A stretch of DNA of 64,000 nucleotides, taken from the NCBI RefSeq assembly GCF_004379255.2, contig NC_056049.1:17654063-17718062 (forward strand), given 5' to 3'. Positions 20,732 to 32,653 of this stretch are shown here, piece by piece. Numbering within the stretch: the stretch's first letter is position 1; each line of letters opens with the position of its first letter. The DNA is from Salvia splendens. Its lineage: Eukaryota; Streptophyta; Magnoliopsida; Lamiales; Lamiaceae. Under the pieces are notes generated by a model. That model searched no databases and was not told the DNA's origin. It saw only the letters and a list, made by a program, of their open reading frames with translations. The position numbers were made by a program, and so were the translations under genes.

Positions 20732-21490
20732 GCTCCCCCAAACTTACATTTTTGTTTGTCCTTGAACAAAACATAAAAGACACAAGAATAGACGCACGAA
20801 ATGAACAAGGACTAGACGTCATAATTGCCTCAAAGTATGGAATATATAGATCAAGCATGTATTAACGCAATCAAATCAAGCAAGGATTATTAGTGCATTT
20901 TCATTACTAACTCATGGAACACCTTGAATTCATGCACTCACATGTGGTAAACTTCCAAAGATAGGAAGTGTTCTCTCACTCTCAAAGTGTATAAGGTAAA
21001 GTATTTAAGCACTCAAATCATGCATCATGCAAAGTTTACCATAGGCTTACTCAAATTCTAATCCCTCCTCTACTAGATGTGATTAAGCATCAAAAGTCCG
21101 AACGGTCTTTATTTTTTGTTGTAATGTAGGCTCTTTGGTAGGTGAGGAATATTTGGCTAAAAAGTGGCTGAAAATAAAAATCCCAAGTAGAGTTAAATAG
21201 ACTCCACTTTTCATATAAACCCAAGACACTTTGTGATAATTATTCTCCTTCAACTCACATTCCAAAACCTTTGATATTTCTTTTCTTCACAACCTTTCTT
21301 TTTCTTTTTTTTCTATCCTTTCTTTCTTTTTCTTTTCTTACATAGGTATCCTTTCTAGATTAAGCACACTTTCGAATTTTTCTATTTCACAACATGCACT
21401 TTTATAACATTAAGCACACTACTTTTCACAATTTCACAATTTTCCCTTATCTCTCCAATTCCTTTACAAAAGATAAAATAAAATAACTAT
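20732..21490 (-). other. Element A 3' untranslated region with polypurine tract
   Basis: On the minus strand AGTTTGGGGGAGC directly precedes the LTR start and fits a polypurine tract. The rest is AT-rich with a long pyrimidine run at 21290-21340 (+ strand). No conserved protein was found. Confidence 0.7.
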
Positions 21491-21495
21491 ACTAA

Positions 21496-22954
21496 TGATA
21501 CACTCGGATTTTGCACGGTTTTAAGGCAATCTTTTGGTCCGTTTTCAATGTAAAAGTTGCATTTCATGTCCATTATTTACATATTTTATCTATTTCGGTA
21601 TTTTGACATGTTTTGCTAGAAATGTGCATATTTGAGCCAAAAAAGGGAGTCAAAAAGCAAAGTTGAAATCTGGAGTTGTTCTGCATGTCCAGCGGTCCAC
21701 TACAACACTGCTAGTGTCCGCTGGTGCCCATCGACCGCTAAGCCAGTAGCAGCCCGCTCCGGGAAAGTTGTGCATGAAGTCAAGACACGCCCAACGACCT
21801 CTGGAGGATGCGTGGAGACCGCTACCGAGAGTCCAGAGAGTTACGGGATGATGGCTAGCGACCGCTGAAACAAGTGCAGCGGCCCGCCAGCCAAGAGACA
21901 GAAGCCTCGGACCAACCCACAGCGACCGTTGACCAAGGTGCAGCGGCCTGCTGGGAAATAGTGGCGAGCAGAATTTGCCCTACTTTCTCTCCAAGATTTA
22001 CCATATTTTGCAACCCTTTTCCTTATATGTCGAGGGATGATTTTTCCCCTATAAATATCCCCCAAAGCTTCATCAAATATAGATCTTCTCTTTGCCAAAT
22101 ATTTCCAGAGCTTAAAAGTTAGAGTGTTTCATTGTGCAAGGAGTTGAAGAAGGAATCAAGATCATCAAGGCTACAAGGATTCAACCTTTGGGTTTTATTG
22201 CTTTAGCTCTTATGCTTTCATTATGTTCCCTTCAATCTATGTTTTTAGCTTATTCTATCATGTGTAACTAAACTCATAGAATTCTAGGGATGTGTTAGTA
22301 ACTTTTATTGGTTTATACAATTCCTATTTCTATTTAGCATCCGTTTGTTCTTGCTTTGTTACTTCCTTAAGTTAATGGATAATGCTTCACGCTTGAGTGA
22401 CACATTCAGTAATGATATAATATACCTTGCTACATAATCGTGAGAGGAGGTTGGCGAGTTAGACCCACTTAATAGACACTACAATTAGCTTCCTTTAAAG
22501 CGACACTGTTAATTGAGAGTGGAGACTTTTTAAGGGTCTTAGGAGGTTTTAGGAGTTACATATTTAGGATTGACAACCCTAATGTTTGTAATCAACGTTT
22601 GTATCGCATGAGCATAAACTAGGTGACTCGTTATATCAAAGTAAGAACTATACTAGGGTGTTGTAGTTGGAATTTGTATAACCATAATTATGAAAGCACA
22701 TCCCTAGAATTCCCTTATATCTATACTTTTATCTCTGTGTTTATTTGCAATTAGTTGTTTCTTTGCTTTCAAAAGTTCTTTGTTATAAAAAATTCCCAAA
22801 ACTTTCGATTTTCCAAATAGTAATTGAGTTTTAATAGAAGATAGACTGTCTGTGTTTGTTTTCCCCATGATCAATATTCGATACTAACCTTTAGCTATAC
22901 TATGCGTACTCTGTATACTTGCAGGTATTTATAGTTCCAATAAAAAGTGCATCA
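21496..22954 (+). mobile_element. Complete solo LTR of family A, opposite orientation
   Basis: Begins TGATACACTCGG and ends AAAAGTGCATCA, 1459 bp, flanked by a perfect 5-bp duplication ACTAA (21491-21495 and 22955-22959). It aligns inverted with 19598-20731 and with 56879-57243. A TATA-like CTATAAATATCCC lies near 22050. It inserted into element A's own 3' untranslated region and then lost its internal part by LTR-LTR recombination. Confidence 0.92.
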
Positions 22955-22959
22955 ACTAA

Positions 22960-23822
22960 CCCAAGGAATTGTCCCCATTGATTTGGCTTCCAAAGAATAG
23001 ACTTAAAAGCTCAAAATTGGATCCAAATGGATAAAACATTTTTTTAAAAAGGGTCAAAATTTTGGATATAAAAGTAGGTATGAGAAGATGGCCTAACATC
23101 CTCCTTAATCAACTTAAACACTATGTAAACTTAGGCAGACGAGGAGCAAGGTCTAGAAACATGCACATGAATGCAGATAAATCACACACGAAAGAAATTA
23201 AGGCTCAAATCTCACAAGGTATAAGCATGATTCAAGGCGAACAAGCAATTCACTAATTATGCACATTTTAACCAAACCATCATATAAAACGTCAAGCCAT
23301 ACTTAATTAAAGATGAAAGAACTTTATATCATAGGTAACTCGGTCTAATGTGTCCCTAAGCATGCGTGTTTCTAAGTTCTTCATGCTAAGTTCATGACAA
23401 GGATTTACCTTCGGGAATTTTCAAAAACAAAAACAAAAACCTAAGCTCACGGTCCACCACTTCATCCCCCCAAACTTATTTATAACAAAGTGTAACATAA
23501 GTTTGTAGAGTCGGTAGGGATGTAAGTAAACTAAGGAAAACAATAAAAGATTTGAAAATTTTCGCGTAGAGGTCGGACGGGCGAAAATTAGAAAATTCAC
23601 GGCTGGGCACTGTGATTGGCCAGCGGACCGCTGCAGAATCGCTAGCGGTCGCTGGGTAGAGTCCAGAAACTTTCTGTGTGTTCCCAGTGGGCCGCTGCGC
23701 AAGCACCAACGGTCGCTGGGAAGAGTCCCATACCTTAGAACGGGGTTGCAGATGGACGAGGACTTGGTATAGCCCGGCTCATGATCTTCATCTTTCGTGG
23801 TCATCGCACCCCAAACATCAGA
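22960..23822 (-). other. Element A non-coding 3' segment with GC modules
   Basis: AT-rich sequence containing another G-rich polypurine-like run (near 23465) and two bipartite modules at 23625-23653 and 23689-23717, both with an 11-bp spacer. The short frames here are not recognisable proteins. Confidence 0.55.
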
Positions 23823-24254
23823 TTACTCATAGTCGACCTCTTCATCAGGATTGAGATCGAAATAATGGAACACCTCACAAAGGTCCTCCATGGAAAAAGA
23901 GAAGTTGAGGTTGCCAATGCGGAAGTCGATGCTGTCGGGGTTGTGGGAACGGTGGTTCTTGTGCACCTTGAGTGTGCTTAGAAACTCGAGAGTGAGTCTC
24001 CTATATGACGACCACCTCCATTGGAACATCTGGATGAGGCCATTCCCTTCCCCGATGTTGCATTATGCCCAAAAATCCTCTAAAACCCCCAAAGTAACGA
24101 GGGGAAGGTCGTGGGGGTAGCGTGAGGGTGTCGTGTCTCTTGCCGAGACTCTCTTCCACATAGCTTTGTTCTCATCCATTGGAAGGCTAACTCGGTAGCT
24201 ATTCGCATTCTCGGTTGTACCTCTTGTTGTCATTTTCCTACAAAATAAAACCAA
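23823..24254 (-). pseudogene. Athila ORF-1-type remnant in element A
   Basis: Two minus-strand frames, 24063-24254 and 23823-24029, together resemble the ORF-1 protein that follows pol in Athila-type retrotransposons. Visible features are LTLEFLSTL, then a DSIDFRIGN segment, then an acidic end. Function in the family is unknown. The segment is short and frameshifted. Its position between protease and the 3' LTR fits the family. Confidence 0.45.
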
Positions 24255-24962
24255 ACTCTAAAAGAGCACTAAACAATAGACAAACAAGGGTTCCCCCAAA
24301 CTTGCACTCAACTAAGCATACATCACAAATCAACACATATGTGCAAGTTTGTATTATATAAGCATCCTAAATTGTAGCATGTGATCATGTAAAACAAAAC
24401 CAACAATTTAGAACAATAGAAATCCATCCCACAACGTGAATTCATCCCCCATGGAGAGATATGTCAACATAATCAATACAAATCAACAATATCTATGAAT
24501 ACACATGTATTGCAATTCATGGAAATAATAATAGCCTCACAATGCTATAAACATGATTACAAAAAATAAACAACTAAGAACAAGAGGGAAATCACCAACA
24601 AAAACTACCAATTCATCACCCTATACAAAATCTAACCATGAAAAACAAGCAAAAACATCATCACACTCATCCCCCATACTAAAGCATGCTTTTCAACTGA
24701 ATAATTCATCAAGAAAGATTAAAATCCATGGAAGAATTCAATCAAAACTCAGAAATTAAAAGTAGGATTCATACCTTGAGTTGGAGGGAATTGAACGACG
24801 AAAGCTTGAACTTAAGAATGGAATGGAAGAATGAGAGTGTGGGTATGTGAATTTGGTGATGTTTTGCAGTTGAGGTCGTGTGCAAAGGAGAATTGGAGAA
24901 GATTTTGGAAAGAATGAGACACAACTCACCTTATATAGGCGTAAACGCGTTACTGACCTCTC
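24255..24962 (-). other. Element A AT-rich non-coding segment
   Basis: Contains a polypurine-like run near 24290 and long A-rich sequence on the + strand. No recognisable gene. A frame at 24756-25103 overlaps the GC modules and is likely fortuitous. Confidence 0.5.
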
Positions 24963-24967
24963 CGTGA

Positions 24968-25146
24968 CGACCGCTACGCAACGTGCGGCGACCGCTGCGC
25001 GTGTTGTGAAAATGGTGCATCTCCAAGGGGCCGCTGTGGCCCACACAGTGACCGCTACAGCCCGCCCTAGGCCCTCCCTATGGCCCGATCTGTTCCTGCA
25101 CACTAAACACTTGGCAGCAACCGTTGTGGATTATGCAGCGGTCGCT
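24968..25146 (-). repeat. Three bipartite GC modules
   Basis: Pairs at 24968-24996, 25028-25056 and 25118-25146, each with an 11-bp spacer, lie in an otherwise AT-rich stretch of element A. Confidence 0.7.
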
Positions 25147-25386
25147 AAGATTAATTTTTTATAATTTTAATTTTTTTACGTGCACAGAAAAATGCACAAA
25201 AATTAAAGGAAAAATAGAAAATGAAAAATAAAAGAAATAAATGAAAAACAAGTTGGGTTGTCTCCCAACAAGCGCCTTTGTTTAAATTCGTTGGCTCGAC
25301 TTGAAGTAACCCAACTAAGTGGGCGGATCAACGACACTAGTGCTGAAGACCGCGAACTAGACCATTTTGTTGCAAACCTTCTTCCA

Positions 25387-25653
25387 TCACTTGTATTTTT
25401 CGTTCGAGGTCTTGATCACGTAGACTTCGGGGTCGACTAGAGTTTGAGGCTCCTTCTTGGCCTTCTTCTTCTTCTTCTTCTTCTTAGGCTTATCTTGCCA
25501 GGGAGGTTTAGTATGCTTAGGCTTGCTCTTTTTTTTAACTTGAGGAGGAGTATTGACAATAAAAATAGAAGGGTTAGAAATATCCTCCCCTTCTAATGGC
25601 CTAAAAGGCTTAGACATGCCGGTCATCACGACCGCCCTGCATTCACGCTCCAC
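25387..25653 (-). pseudogene. Lysine-rich frame downstream of protease, element A
   Basis: An 88-codon minus-strand frame just after the protease stop, with a K-rich run encoded by a TTC-repeat microsatellite (about 25464-25485, + strand). It occupies the place where an autonomous element would continue into reverse transcriptase. No RT motif (YVDD or YFDD) is present. Probably leftover linker, not an independent gene. Confidence 0.4.
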
Positions 25654-25662
25654 TTTTGCTTG

Positions 25663-26334
25663 TTACGCCTCTTCATACCTAAGCATTTCACTCTCAAACT
25701 TGTAAGTGGAGTGACTGAAGTTGTCACTAATTGTGATCTCGCCTCTACCTACATCAATAAGAGATTTGCATGTGGCTAGAAAATCTCTGCCTAAGATTAG
25801 AGGTACATTTTTATCTACTTTCATATCAAGGATAATGAAGTCGGCAGGGAATATGAAATCGTCTACCTTTACCAAGACATCCTCAATCATGCCCACTGTT
25901 TTGATTGCCGAGTTTTCGGCCAACCTTATGATCACATCCGACGTCTTGAGAGGTCCGATGTTGAGCTTTTCATAGTACTTTATTGGCATGATGTTGATGC
26001 TAGCCCCAAAATCACAAAGGGCCTTTTCCACTTTTCCTTCTCCAATTGAGCACCTAATGATGAATTGACCAGGATCCCTTTGCTTCACGGCCCTCTCCCG
26101 TTGAATGATCTCGCTGCAATGATGTGGGAACTTAAGGTCGGCTTTAGTAGGTTTCTTCTTTCTCATCACGGCCTCCCTTAGTAGCTTTGCGTACCTAGGT
26201 ATCTCCTGCAACGATTCAACGAGAGGGATGTTAGTATGGACCTTACAAATCATATTTAGAAAATGCTTGAACTGCTCTTCAAGCTTGAACTTCTTCTTCG
26301 GCTGGAAAGAGAGTACAATCCCATTGTGCCGCAC
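25663..26334 (-). pseudogene. Aspartic protease region of element A
   Basis: A 223-codon frame with the retropepsin signature ALCDFGASINIMP (DFG in place of the more usual DLG), followed by a typical flap region and ILGRDFLA, the second conserved block of Athila/gypsy proteases. It would cleave the gag polyprotein. The C-terminus ends in a stop without RT. The upstream end overlaps gag frames shifted by one base, showing decay. One bipartite GC module cluster lies just upstream. Confidence 0.75.
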
Positions 26335-26373
26335 GAGCTCCTTCTTAGCGGGCGTCTCTGCCTCTTCAGTGGC

Positions 26374-26469
26374 GGGCCGCTGCGATGTGTGCGGCGGTCC
26401 GCTAGGCGTCGGGCAGATTCCAGACTGTGCCCCAGTAGCGGCCCGCTGCTGAGTGTACGACGGTCCTCT
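26374..26469 (-). repeat. Two bipartite GC modules inside former coding sequence
   Basis: Pairs at 26374-26403 and 26440-26469, both with an 11-bp spacer, lie between gag and protease frames of element A. They are followed by GTCGGGCAG repeats. Confidence 0.7.
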
Positions 26470-26587
26470 GGGTGTCGGGCAGCCCCCAGATTTCGTTCCG
26501 GAGGTGCTTCATTCATCATTTTTCAGCTTGGCGACCCACTTCTTGTTTATGTCCGCCACTTGTGCTGCTGCCTTTGCCTTGTCTTCC

Positions 26588-27024
26588 TCAATCTTCTTGT
26601 GGACTTGATCCATTTGAGTCTTCCTCTGTCTTCTTGCTCAACCTTGCCTCAATGACCCCAATCTTAGTGTCATTGGTCTTCCTATCTTGCACTAGCACCT
26701 CTAAAATCTTCATAATCCCTTGGTCATACTTCTCCTCCTTCTTGATAAGTTCAACAACTCCACCCTTGCTAACATTAAATCCTGCGGAGGGTTGCAAGAA
26801 ATTATTGTTAGAATAAGAGAGGCCAGGATGAGGACGATTCCCGTTATAATTATTGAAATGACCGCCCCCTGGTAAGGGTGATAATTGTTTTTGTAACCCC
26901 AATTGGGACTGCCTCCTTGTTGCACGTAGTTGACATCTTCTATAGGAGCGGGAGGAGCGTCAGGTTTGGTGACCGCAATGATGGAGGTCAGTAGAGTCAG
27001 ATCCTCTCTTCTAGATGTGTCCAT
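26588..27024 (-). pseudogene. Gag C-terminal region of element A
   Basis: Two overlapping minus-strand frames contain EDVNYVQQGG and later LSYSNNNFLQPSAGFNVSKG, landmarks of Athila-type gag C-terminal regions. They are in different frames, so at least one frameshift is present. The upstream part is interrupted at 27024 by a solo LTR. Gag would form the particle core. Confidence 0.75.
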
Positions 27025-28491
27025 TGTTAGAGTTTGTATACTAGAAATCACCTTTCGAGTGATTGAATACTATAAAACTCTTTATTTATTTTCAAATGGA
27101 TGAAACATATTATTTTTGTCATAATGTTGTTATGTTTTACATTTAAGGGATGTTTATTGTATGTTTAAATGTATAAGTAACTTAACAAAGTCTAAGTCTT
27201 TGTTTTAGTAGACCGGTTGTGGGCGTCGTCCACTTTAAGGTAACACGATCAGTTCTTAACAAAGAAAATAAGAATTTCGCAACTCAGATAGGCCTAGACT
27301 ACCTATCGTGAAAGGTTGCAATGTTAGTCCGCATATTTCTAAGCCTTACTGAAATAAGATGAAATTGGTGTGGTAGAGCACTGAATTGGATCTAACAGCG
27401 AGACAAGTCTTTATGCTATCTACTGAAAGACGAGGTCTTGATAAATTATTTATTTCTTAATCAATGTATGTTAGCATTGAGCATACAATATTGATTATGC
27501 ACTACTTTGACTTACCTAATGGTACGGTTTTTCGCAACCCAATAATCCTGGTATATTGGGTAGTGGTGATTAATATCTAGCGGAGCTAAGATTGCTATTA
27601 TATTAAATCTTGCGTGAGGTGAGTCTCGTTTGATAACGTCCTCAAGAGGAGCTCGAAACAAGGCTTTATTATTCGGAACCTAGCTAGTTGGAGTTTGATT
27701 ACTCTATGAATAATAAATAAGCGTTTCTTGCTAAGTCCACTCTTGGAATTAATAATATGTTATTTAATTAAGTTCATAGCAGACACTAATTAATTAATGG
27801 ACGTTCCTATCCTAAGCGCGGGAAATGAATGACAAATAAATGGAAACCCGGTTACTTATAATTTCGGATTTGGATGGGCAGTGCAATATTACTTCTGTAG
27901 TGGCTGCTCGTAATATTCCAATATAAGCTTGTATTAAATTGTGGATTCAATTTAATTAGTAAAAAGCTAATTGGAGGAGGCCATATCCGAAACCTTCCAT
28001 GGATCCCTGACTGAGCCCAATATGTGACTTAATATAAATAGGAGAATAAAGGAGACAGAAAATTCAATTATTTTACTTCATAATTTTCATCCCCCTCCTA
28101 TTCCATGTAGGGGATGATTTTTACTCCTTCAGCTGTCCTTCGTGAGATAGAATTTATGTCTTCTATATTTAATTCCTAGTATCCTGGTGAGATCATCCCA
28201 CACTGATATCAGCATACAGTCCGGGAACCAGTCAGAAGATCTGTGGTGTAGTACTCAAGAGCTTCGCGTGGAGAAGGCGCTAACCATCTTCGATTCTTTG
28301 GAGAATCCTCAAGTTAAATTGGCTAATACGTAGAAAGCATGTTTTATGTTTCAATTATACTTAAAGCATGATTTAGTTCAAGTTATGAGCATGATACATT
28401 AGATAATTGCGCGAAGAGAATCTGTCTAAATAATCTGCTAAATTGATCAGAGTTATTATGTAATTGATTTATGTACGCTTGCGCTGCCAAC
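27025..28491 (-). mobile_element. Solo LTR (about 1467 bp), second member of the 13987 family
   Basis: Starts TGTTAGAG on the + strand and ends CGCTGCCAAC. Likely target duplication TCCAT (27020-27024) and TCCTT (28492-28496), one mismatch. It shares ordered blocks with 13987-15466 (TTTTTCGCAACCCAATA, GAAAGGTTGCA, CTACTGAAAGACGA, CATAGCAGAC), all on the + strand, so its own sense is +. It is given here on the minus strand of its host element A only because it interrupts A's gag. Confidence 0.78.
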
Positions 28492-28496
28492 TCCTT

Positions 28497-28615
28497 CATC
28501 TATTTGGTCAACCCGAACTCTAAGCTCGACCAATTCCTTCGCAAAGGAACTCTCTTCGGCCTGCTCCGTGGCCACTACTCTCCTTGAGTTTTGTCTTTCT
28601 TTCGACCACCCTGAA
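28497..28615 (-). pseudogene. Gag fragment of element A
   Basis: A minus-strand open stretch of about 38 codons continues upstream of the solo LTR. It contains AKELVELRVRVDQIDEG, a coiled-coil-like segment compatible with gag. It ends against the unrelated LTR C. Confidence 0.45.
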
Positions 28616-28619
28616 AGAG

Positions 28620-30085
28620 CAGGTTTGTGTCAGGTGTCGCGTTAAGCAAAGGATGTATCCTACTGATCAGGATGGAAGTCCCAGCTAAGCCTGAACCTGG
28701 TATCAATAATTCCTAAACCCACTTCTACTGACTAGTATAGTGGACGTAAGGGTCGAATCTCACAGAGATGAATGCGCTTTGGTAATTGTGGTGATATTCT
28801 GGAAGGTTTGGTTAGCTACCACGCTTTGGGTTGAGATTCTAACTAGACTGGAAATTAATGTGGTACTCTACTGACTAGGAGGTGTGAGAGATGATTGATA
28901 AGCAGCTGTGTACGTGAGAGTAGGGGACATTATGTTTCAGAAATTATGTGGGAGGTACGGGGTTACTATAGAAGGCTAAACGGAATATCAGAGAAAAAGT
29001 GGTACTTAGGTGACTTGACTGACAGATCTGTAGGGTACCAGCAGAAAAGGTAGAGAGAGGTAAGGACAAAAGTATAAAGTAACTAATAAGCAAAAGTGGT
29101 CCCAAACTTAGATGTGGATGTTATCTTCTTCAACAAGAATTAGATCAGAGCAACAAACCCAGAATTGTAGATAAGAAATGCAGATTAACAACTTCAAAAA
29201 CACAGATCTAACAAATTAAACTCCAAATCAAAAGATTAAACTAACGGAACTGGCATTACGCTTACTGGGTGACATGCAAGGTGGTAGAAGTCACGTAAAC
29301 TAGGCTTTCACACTTAACCATTTCAGATCTATAATCTAAAAGCAAAATAAACTCATGAACTCAGATCTATCAATTCGGAAATGAAAACATGCTTGCAATA
29401 CCTTGAAATTACTGAAACAGTTAAATCTAAGCTATCTAGGCAGAAAGAAACAGAATCAAACAGGCATCGATGTACAGAAACAACTTCATAGCATAAAAAC
29501 GTTCGGATCTTAACCACAGTACTTCAAGTCAGAAAGTATTGAAAATGCAACAGATCCAACGTAAGAAAACAAAGTGCTATTAACTAAGAAAGCAAGTAAA
29601 GATTGTTTTGCCACTCCGGGCGATGAAACTGTTAACACTACGAAACACGCTGACTGGAACGAGAGGATGGGGAACTCCGGCGAACTGATGAGCTTCAGGT
29701 GACCATGGCTGTGGCGAGGAACGAGAATATGAAGGATAATGCTGAAGGATTGATCTACCGAAGAGAGATTTCTAACTAAGCGTAGGAGTTGATGAACTAA
29801 TTGATGATGATTCTCTCTCCAAGTGGCTTCCTTTTATAGGGAGGCCTCCCTTGATTTTTAGGGTAGACTCTCTTCATGAAATGACTCTTTTGCCCTTTGC
29901 TTACGACTGATTTTCCCAGCTATCCTTCTTCTCCATCTCGAGCCTTTTTAGCATGCATCCTGGTCAGTATTGCACCCTACTGACTCCCTTTTTCACCTGA
30001 ATTATCCGAACATTCCCATACTGGCTAGAACACTTTCCCTGCACACTTTAAGCATTGTTTTGCAGATATATTCCAAGGCTTCAAG
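28620..30085 (-). repeat. LTR C, partial gypsy LTR in minus orientation
   Basis: Inverted relative to B, it contains a block like GGTCGAATCTCACAGAG (the counterpart of the GGGATCGACCCC block of LTR B) and a TATA-like TTTTATAGGGAGG near 29833 on the + strand. Its first bases are missing at 30085, where LTR B begins at GCAATCAATGAGTCG. Many variants of CTACTGACTAG occur. No internal region or primer site is attached, so it is a remnant. Confidence 0.55.
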
Positions 30086-30875
30086 GCAATCAATGAGTCG
30101 TTTATTCTCAAAATGAGTGAATATTCCCTGACAAGATCGTTATCCAGCTGGAGGCCGAATCGAGCTTATAAATAGAGGGTGTGCCACCACAAGAAAGGAG
30201 GAGACACTTTACTTTCCGCCTAGTTTAGTTTAGCATAGTTATCTAGCGTAGTCCAGCTCTCTAGCTTAGTTTAGTTTAATTCTCTAGCTTAGTTAGATAG
30301 CTTAGTTAGAACGGCGACCAAAGGGAGCGCTGCAGAATACTCATTTCTGTTAGCGTGACTTAAGTTTCCCGCTGAGATTCTTCTCAGTTTATCGCTTTCT
30401 TAGACTCCAAGTGTTAGCTTACTTTAATATCACGTTGTAATCAGTTTTTAGTTTAATCAAGTTATTTCCGCTTTAAATCCGCACATTTACTTTTCTGTTG
30501 TTTTCTGCAAATCACTTGACCCAGTAGTTAGAATTCCGTTGATCAAGCTAGCTAGTTTAAATTCTGTCTAGATTAAAACAGTAGTTAAAACTCCCAAATT
30601 AAAGCGTGGCAGCAGCCAACCCCCCCTGTTCACTACTCAAACACTCGACACACCAACTTCCCTGTGGGATCGACCCCGAACTTGCCGCTTTACTGTTAAA
30701 GTTAGGAAAAATTGGGAGTTATAAATTACTTTGACAAGGCGGAAAGGGCGAGAGCTAGAGTGCATTGATTAAGTGGAAACGACATTTGCTAACTGATCCA
30801 ATCGGTTCGGTTATCACTTCATATAACTTGATCCGCATTCTATTCGTGTTTTCGATCTCTTTCCTAGTCCTTCCA
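30086..30875 (+). repeat. Element B upstream LTR (5' truncated)
   Basis: Matches 44243-45030 almost throughout, including GCTTATAAATAGAGGGTGTG (TATA region) and CACACTCGACACACCAACTT. Ends CCTTCCA, followed by AAA and the primer site. Confidence 0.9.
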
Positions 30876-30878
30876 AAA

Positions 30879-30896
30879 TGGCGCCGTTGCCGGGGA
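30879..30896 (+). promoter_or_regulatory. Primer binding site, element B
   Basis: TGGCGCCGTTGCCGGGGA, the Asp-tRNA-type primer site typical of Athila and related gypsy elements, three bases after the LTR. Confidence 0.9.
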
Positions 30897-30959
30897 AACA
30901 TGGTGTTACTTTATATTTGTGCGTAGTGCGTAAGTGTATATAATTTTGTTTCTTATTTT

Positions 30960-32653
30960 TTGTTTTTGTTGTTGATGAGAAGGTACCACCAAGACGATTA
31001 CTGGAATCATCCCTTGATATACAGAAGAACTAACACTCAGTGGAGAGTCCAGGAAGCCGATGTTGTCATCACTCGTCACAGAGCCGCATTAGAAGCAGCA
31101 GCAGCCACCGAGCAGAAAACACAACCACCACCACCAGAACGAACGGAAGCAGAGATGGCCGTTGTTATCGACGATTCGGGGATCGGTTCTCTACCTGCTC
31201 ATGATGAGAGAGAGCCCACGCATGCCATCTCCACTACTCCTGGGATGCGAACCATTGCCATCAAATCAGGAGTCCTTGCCGTCTTGTCCCACTTCTATGG
31301 CCTTTCGAAGGAATGTCCGTATGCTTTTCTGGACGAATTCTGCTGGTACTGTGATATTCAGCCCGTGCCAGCTGGGTCCACATCCGAAGATTACAGACTC
31401 AAAGCTATTCCTTTTTTCGTGAAGGGGGACGCGGGTGTCTGGCTGTCAAGGCTGCTGGAAGGATCCATCAGAACGTGGGCTGAGTTTCGCATGATATTCC
31501 TCGATCGTTTCTTTCCAACATAAAAAATAAGTGCCCTAAAAAGGGAAATTACAGAAGTCAGACAGGAATACGACGAGCCCCTCGTCCAGTACTGGGATAG
31601 GTTCCAAGGGCTGCTTCAAGCATGCCCTAACCACAAATTGGGAGAGAAGGAAATCTACTCGATTTTCTATGGCGGACTCACGGTGGATAGCAAAACGACC
31701 TCAACCTCGCAGCACAAGGGGATTTATCAAAAACCCTTTTTAGCCAAGCTAAGAATATTTTGGAGAGGCTGATTGAGGCTAAGCGGTCGTATGAAACCTC
31801 TCGAGGGCAGTACAGGAGAGGAGCAGTGCACGCAGCAGAGGCGCGCAACGATGAAAAGTTGGAGGCTCGATTCGAGCAGATGAAGAAGAAACTGCTTGAA
31901 GCAGTAGAAAAAACGAGACCACCGCCACCACCTGCACCAAAGGAGACACAGTACATACCGCAACCGCCACCTCCAGAAGAACATCATTACTATTACTGTG
32001 AATTTCCCCCTGAGGTAGAGCAAGTGAACGCAGTAGGCCACTGGAACACAAATGGCAACTGGATCCAGGGGAAGCAGAGAGATGCTCCGTGGAGGGACCA
32101 CCCCAACTTCAGATGGACTGATCAGAATCAAAGCCAGCCACAACTAACCGCACCTCAACAAGTACAACCCTTCAACGGGCAGTCCAACTGGCCAGCCCGA
32201 ATCTTGGATAGACCAAACACAGGAGGAAATAGAATGCAGGGAGGTCAGGCAGGATGGTCAAGTGGACCTCAAGGGAACTGGTCAAGTGGAGGACAACCTA
32301 ACTGGTCAAACCGACAACAAGAAGGAGAATGGGGGTACCAACACCAAGCTCCTCAGTATGGCAACCAGGGTAGACAACCAAGTAATCAAATGGTGAGTTA
32401 TGTCCCGCAGTACCACAGAGGAACCCAGCAATCCCAAGGGAACCTACAGTACTACCAAGGAAATCAACAAAACCATCTGTCCCAGAATCAACCAGAGCAA
32501 TATGGATCTTCCGGTTTCTACCAGCAAGGCCATGGAGGATGCCGATTTAATCAGAGAAATAACAGGCAGCAAAATGAAGTTCCAGGGGATATGATGGTTC
32601 CACATCAGCCTCATGATGCTGTGCGGGAAATACAGGAAGCCCAGAAGGAATAG
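30960..32653 (+). pseudogene. Gag of element B, broken
   Basis: The first frame, 30960-31523, carries the gag core: a Pro-rich segment, then LSHFYGLSKECPYAFL and GDAGVWLSRL, motifs of Athila-type gag. A stop at 31521 and a frameshift near 31690 interrupt it. A second frame, 31760-32653, continues with a Lys/Glu coiled-coil-like part, a Pro run and a long Gln/Asn/Gly-rich tail, ending at an in-frame stop (32651) where D reads through. The protein would be the structural particle protein. Confidence 0.85.

Noticed and set aside
21290..21345. Long T/C-rich run as a possible regulatory element
   Set aside because: Low-complexity sequence within the 3' region of element A, with no supporting context.
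31678..32143. Overlapping minus-strand frames opposite gag of element B (and + frames opposite gag of D)
   Set aside because: Open only because the Pro/Gln-rich gag repeats lack stops in several frames.
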